From contig JAJNDL010000237.1 in the NCBI GenBank assembly GCA_021156385.1, forward strand, positions 1-8,940: a stretch of DNA of 8,940 nt, in the 5' to 3' direction. Source of the stretch: Moraxellaceae bacterium (GTDB lineage: Bacteria; Pseudomonadota; Gammaproteobacteria; Pseudomonadales; Moraxellaceae). Under the pieces are notes generated by a model. The model was not told the DNA's origin, ran no database searches, and saw nothing but the letters and a program-made list of their open reading frames with translations. Of this stretch, positions 5,730-8,940 are shown one piece after another. Position 1 is the first letter of the stretch. The number at the start of each line of letters is the position of its first letter. The position numbers were made by a program, and so were the translations under genes.

Positions 5730-7219
5730 ATGTCGTACTCTCCAGCGATGCTGAAATTCCTTCCCCTTCCTGCCGTCATCGTCGACCTGGAAACCACTGG
5801 CGGCCGTGCCGCGTGGGACCGCATCACCGAGATCGGCATCATCGAGATCGCGGCCGACGGCAGCGTCAGCGAGTGGTCGACGCTGGTGAACCCGGGCTGC
5901 AGCATTCCCGCGCACATCCAGTGGCTGACCGGCATCACCAACGAGATGGTGGCGGATGCGCCGCGCTTCGAGGAACTCGCCGCCGCCTTGCACGAGCGGC
6001 TTGCCGGCAAGCTCTTCATTGCCCATAACGCCCGCTTCGACTACGGCTTCCTGCGCAACGAATTCGGCCGCGCCGGCCAGCGCTTTGCCGCGCGGCCCTT
6101 GTGTACGGTGCGGCTGTCGCGTGCCCTCTATCCGGCGTCACCGCGCCACAACCTCGATACGCTGGTCGAGCGCCACGGCATTGCCATGGTCGATCGCCAC
6201 CGTGCGCTGGGCGACGCCCGTGCCGTCTTCGAGTTCCTGCGCATCGCCGGCGCGGAGCAGGGCGAGGAGCGCATGGCACAGGCGCTGGCCGAGCTACGCA
6301 AACGGCCGGCGCTGCCCCCCTATCTGGAAAGCAATCTGGACGACCTGCCGGAAACCCCGGGTGTGTATTTCTTCTATGGCGAGGAGGACGTGCTGCTTTA
6401 CGTCGGCAAGAGCAAGAACCTTGCGGCGCGTGTGCCGTCGCACTTCGCCAGCGGCGACACCAGCACCAAGGCCGTGCGCATGGCGCAGCAGGTGCGCCGC
6501 ATCGACTGGGAAGAGACGGCCGGCGAGCTCTCCGCCCTGCTGCGCGAATCGCGGCTCGTGAAGGAACACCAGCCGCTGCACAACCGCCGGTTGCGCCGCG
6601 AGTCGCGACTGTGCTCGCTGCAGCTGGTGGAGGATGCAGACGGGCTGCTGCAACCCAAGGTCATCCATGCCGCCGACATTGCGGCCATCCAGCCGCGCAT
6701 GTTCGGCCTCTTCTCCGGCCCGGCGGCCGCCAAGAAACTGCTGCGCGAGATCGCGGCAGAGCACCGGCTCTGCCTCTACGCCACCGACCTCGAGAAGCGC
6801 GGGTCCCGGCCCTGTTCCGCCCGCCAGTTGAAGCGCTGCAACGGCCACTGCGACCCTGTTCCGCCCGCCAGTTGAAGCGCTGCAACGGCCACTGCGATGG
6901 CAGCGAAAGCACGCTCCAGCACAACCTGCGCTTCCTGCAGGCGCTGCAGAACCTGGCGCTCAAGGTCTGGCCCTATGCGGGACCGGTGGGCATCGTCGAG
7001 GAATGTGCCGAAAACGGCCGGCGCGAGATCCAGGTGGTGGACAACTGGTGCTGGCTCGGCACGGCACACAGCGACGAGGAACTGCACGAGATCCTTGCCG
7101 AGCCGAGCCGGCCGGTCTTCGATCGCGACACTTACAGCCTCCTCGTGTCGGCGCTGTTCGGCCGCAAGAAGATGCAGCTGCTGCCGCTGCAGTACCGGCA
7201 GCGCGCCCTGGCCGGTTGA
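5730..7219 (+). pseudogene. DEDDh exonuclease / GIY-YIG (UvrC/Cho-like) fusion, frameshifted by a 44-bp duplication
   Basis: A DNA-repair-type nuclease. Residues 15-175 are a DnaQ-like DEDDh 3'-5' exonuclease: D19LE21, NARFD104, H157RALGD162. Residues 205-290 are a GIY-YIG endonuclease as in UvrC/Cho: GVY (211-213), YVG (224-226), candidate catalytic Arg234 and Glu273. Next are four cysteines, C348, C362, C370 and C374; the last three have the spacing of the UvrC [4Fe-4S] ligands (C-x7-C-x3-C). A tandem 44-bp repeat then shifts the frame, and translation stops at 6875 after 381 residues, with DPVPPAS as the foreign tail. Removing one copy gives a continuous 481-residue protein ending at 7219, with about 106 further residues. 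The truncated product keeps both nuclease domains. Start: GGAAG (5716-5720) is 9 nt before ATG 5730; ATG 5748 is an alternative. Related fusions occur in other bacteria, including mycobacteria. Confidence 0.85.
6810..6897 (+). repeat. Perfect 44-bp tandem duplication
   Basis: Positions 6810-6853 are repeated exactly at 6854-6897, two head-to-tail copies with no mismatch. Each begins CCCTGTTCCGCC and ends GGCCACTGCGA. The unit encodes CSARQLKRCNGHC, the last three ligands of the four-cysteine motif. Because 44 is not a multiple of 3, the copy shifts the frame and brings a TGA into phase at 6873-6875. Perfect identity means the duplication is recent, unstable, or an assembly artefact. Confidence 0.97.
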
Positions 7220-7501
7220 GCGGAGGGCACGGCCGGGCCTGCCGGATGCCACATGGGTCCGCAGGAACTGTCCGCAGTGTCGGCCCGCAGGAAGACCAAC
7301 GGATTGCCGGTACGCCACTTCCGGCAGCTTTCCCTGTCCGCACAGGTGCGGGCGGTCCGGCTCCGGACCTAGAATCCGCACTTCCTCCGCACGCGAGTCC
7401 CTCCCGCATGTCCCGGCCCCTTCTGCCGCCTCCCGTCGCCAACGGCAGGCCTCTGTCGCCTGGCAGTGCCATGATGGCGCGCTCAGCCGGAGGCGCATCC
7501 C
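7220..7501. other. 282-bp intergenic region before the sensor kinase gene
   Basis: No coding region is supported here. The region holds two copies of CCGCAGGAA (7259-7267, 7285-7293), two neighbouring palindromes (7338-7351 and 7354-7369) and a -10-like hexamer (TAGAAT, 7370-7375). No convincing intrinsic terminator follows the nuclease gene, so some read-through into the kinase gene is possible. Confidence 0.6.
7338..7375 (+). promoter_or_regulatory. Candidate regB promoter with paired palindromes
   Basis: CCGCAC-AG-GTGCGG (7338-7351) and GGTCCGG-CT-CCGGACC (7354-7369) are adjacent palindromes with 2-nt centres. TAGAAT (7370-7375, 5/6 to TATAAT) directly follows. No good -35 lies 17 bp upstream; that position falls within the palindromes, which would fit a promoter that depends on a bound activator. 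This is inferred from position alone. Confidence 0.35.
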
Positions 7502-8785
7502 ATGCCTAGCCCGGCGCTGTTCGACTGGATGCGCGCGCCGGCGGCCACCGGCAAGCTGCGCTATCTCGCGCATTACCTAGGTAGCCTGACCGTCGTCATC
7601 GCGACGCTGGGCTATACACTGGAGTCGCACTGGCACATCGCGCTGCCGCAGGCCGCATTCTGGACAGCGCTGCTTGGCCACCTCGCGCTCACTCTCGTTG
7701 CCTGGCACCGTACGTTGCTCCGGGAGGACAGCAACACCGGCCTCTACCTCGCCGTGCTGCTGCTCTCCACGCTGCTGCTGGGCAGCCTGCTGCAGGCCGC
7801 CGGCGGCCACACCAATCCGCTGATCTCGCTGCTCCTCCTGCCGGTCGCCATGGGCGCGGCAACACTGCGCTGGCAGGCCACCGTGCTGCTGGCGCTGACG
7901 ACGCTTGCGCTCTACGCCGTGCTCATGCGCTGGTACGAACCGCTGCAGGGGCAGCATGGCATGCACGGTCATGCGCAGTTCATGGAGCTGCACCTGCTGG
8001 GCATGTGGCTGACCTTCTTGCTCTCGGTGGCGCTGCTGGTCGGCGTCGTGCTGCCGTTGACCGTGACGATGCAGCACCAGCAGGAGCAGATTGCACGGCA
8101 GCGCGAGCAGATGCTGCGCGACGAGCGCCTGGTGGCGCTCGCTACCTTCGCGGCCAGCGTGACGCACCAGCTAGGTACGCCGCTGTCCACACTGGCCGTG
8201 CTGGTTGACGACCTGCAGCAAGCGCCGAAGGATGCCGCGCAGGCCGAGGATCTCGCGCTCATGACGCGCCAGGTCGGGCACTGCAAGTCCATCCTGCAGT
8301 CGCTGGCGCAGCGTGCCGACGATGTCCGCCAGGGCCGGCGCCAGCGCGAACGCGTTGCCGATGTCGTGCAGCGCCTGCGCGAGCAGTTCGCGCTGCTGCA
8401 TCCGGCGCGGCAGCTCAGGCTGGCGGCGCCGGCGGCGCCCGATTGGGAAGTACTGTGCGACGTGACGCTGGAGCAGGCGCTGCTCAACCTGCTCGACAAC
8501 GCCGCGCAAGCCGGCGCGGGCGACCCGCAACTCGATCTGCAGCGCGAGGGCGACTGGCTCTGCCTGCGCCTGCGCGATGAAGGCAGCGGCATTCCCGAGG
8601 CCATCCGCGCGCAGCTCGGCCAGCCCTTCGTCAGCAGCCGCTCGGGTGGCACCGGTCTCGGTCTCTTCCTCTCGCATGCCGGCATCGAACGGCTTGGCGG
8701 CACGTTGCGGCTCGAGAGCAGCGGCGCGGGCACGCTGGCGGAAGTGCGCCTGCCGCTGGCGCCCGCCGGGAGCGGGCTGGCATGA
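7502..8785 (+). CDS. regB: RegB/PrrB-type redox sensor histidine kinase
   Basis: A 427-residue membrane histidine kinase. About six hydrophobic segments fill residues 20-190. They include GGHTNPL (101-107), corresponding to the quinone-sensing heptapeptide of RegB. The dimerisation/phosphotransfer helix carries His222 in THQLGTPLSTL, a hallmark of the RegB group. Cys261 (GHCKSIL) aligns with the redox-active cysteine of Rhodobacter RegB (Cys265). The ATPase domain shows the N box LLNLLDNAAQA (327-337), G1 DEGSGIP (359-365), F box GQPFVSSRS (373-381) and G2 GGTGLGL (382-388). Start: GGAGG at 7489-7493, 8 nt before the ATG. Its stop overlaps the start of the response-regulator gene (ATGA). The family controls respiration, carbon and nitrogen fixation genes in response to redox state; the targets here are unknown. 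Confidence 0.9.
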   Translation: MPSPALFDWMRAPAATGKLRYLAHYLGSLTVVIATLGYTLESHWHIALPQAAFWTALLGHLALTLVAWHRTLLREDSNTGLYLAVLLLSTLLLGSLLQAAGGHTNPLISLLLLPVAMGAATLRWQATVLLALTTLALYAVLMRWYEPLQGQHGMHGHAQFMELHLLGMWLTFLLSVALLVGVVLPLTVTMQHQQEQIARQREQMLRDERLVALATFAASVTHQLGTPLSTLAVLVDDLQQAPKDAAQAEDLALMTRQVGHCKSILQSLAQRADDVRQGRRQRERVADVVQRLREQFALLHPARQLRLAAPAAPDWEVLCDVTLEQALLNLLDNAAQAGAGDPQLDLQREGDWLCLRLRDEGSGIPEAIRAQLGQPFVSSRSGGTGLGLFLSHAGIERLGGTLRLESSGAGTLAEVRLPLAPAGSGLA

Positions 8786-8940
8786 GTGCGCCGCTGCTGC
8801 TGGTCGATGACGACGGGGTCTTCCTGGAGGCGCTGGCACGGTCGCTGCGCCGGCGCGGCGAGACCGTGCTGACGGCGCGCAATGCCGCCGAAGCGCTCGC
8901 ACAGCTGGGCGCGTCCGCGCCTGACCGTGCCGTGCTCGAC
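8782..8940 (+). CDS. regA: RegA/PrrA-type response regulator, 5' part (cut by window end)
   Basis: Only the first 53 residues are present. MSAPLLLVDDDGVFLEALARS has the acidic pocket (VDDD, 8-11) of a receiver domain and resembles the start of RegA/PrrA. The window ends in AVLD, so the last residue, Asp53, is the likely phosphoacceptor. The ATG lies within the kinase stop (ATGA), indicating translational coupling, with GGGAG at 8768-8772. The DNA-binding half, which in RegA is a Fis-type helix-turn-helix, is outside the window, so the assignment rests on the receiver start and the RegB-like partner. Confidence 0.8.
   Translation, partial: MSAPLLLVDDDGVFLEALARSLRRRGETVLTARNAAEALAQLGASAPDRAVLD

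Noticed and set aside
6101..6809. The + strand frame that becomes the nuclease 3' part, read upstream of the duplication
   Set aside because: Upstream of 6810 it is an out-of-frame shadow (Arg/Ala/Pro/Gly-rich). Only the part beyond the 44-bp repeat is real coding sequence, belonging to the broken nuclease gene.
7003..7509. Open frame bridging the nuclease end and the gap before regB
   Set aside because: No domain, Arg/Pro/Ala-rich, no ribosome-binding site, and it overlaps the genuine nuclease 3' end.

Overview
The window is GC-rich chromosomal DNA from a proteobacterium. The gene set suggests a betaproteobacterium of the Rhodocyclales type: a TorF-like porin with glnK-amtB, a DUF47/PiT phosphate pair, and a RegB/RegA two-component system. 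That placement is inferred from gene content and style, not from a database search. All recognisable genes are on the + strand. There are no RNA genes, insertion sequences, CRISPR arrays or phage genes.

Region 1 (1-2935) is a nitrogen-assimilation cluster. A near-consensus sigma-54 promoter (73-89) drives a small outer-membrane porin. A GC-rich hairpin follows, then glnK (PII signal protein) and amtB (ammonium channel), closed by a strong intrinsic terminator. The layout implies that the porin belongs to the NtrC/sigma-54 nitrogen response.

Region 2 (2936-5650) holds a cysteine-free MerR-family regulator with a good sigma-70 promoter that seems to give a leaderless mRNA. Next come a PhoU-like DUF47 protein and a PiT phosphate transporter, which form an operon ending in a long perfect hairpin terminator. 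Three short repeats in 11-bp phase upstream of the DUF47 gene resemble a Pho box in reverse orientation.

Region 3 (5651-7219) encodes a fused DEDDh exonuclease / GIY-YIG (UvrC/Cho-like) nuclease. A perfect 44-bp tandem duplication lies on the codons for its four-cysteine motif and shifts the reading frame. Removing one copy restores a 481-residue protein, so this is a recent mutation, a reversible switch, or an assembly error.

Region 4 (7220-8940) has a 282-bp gap with two adjacent palindromes. It is followed by a RegB/PrrB-type redox sensor kinase and, with an ATGA overlap, its response regulator, which is cut by the window edge at its presumed phosphoacceptor aspartate.

No wholly new multi-gene system is visible. 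The best leads are the 44-bp duplication, the sigma-54-driven porin, and the regulatory repeats.
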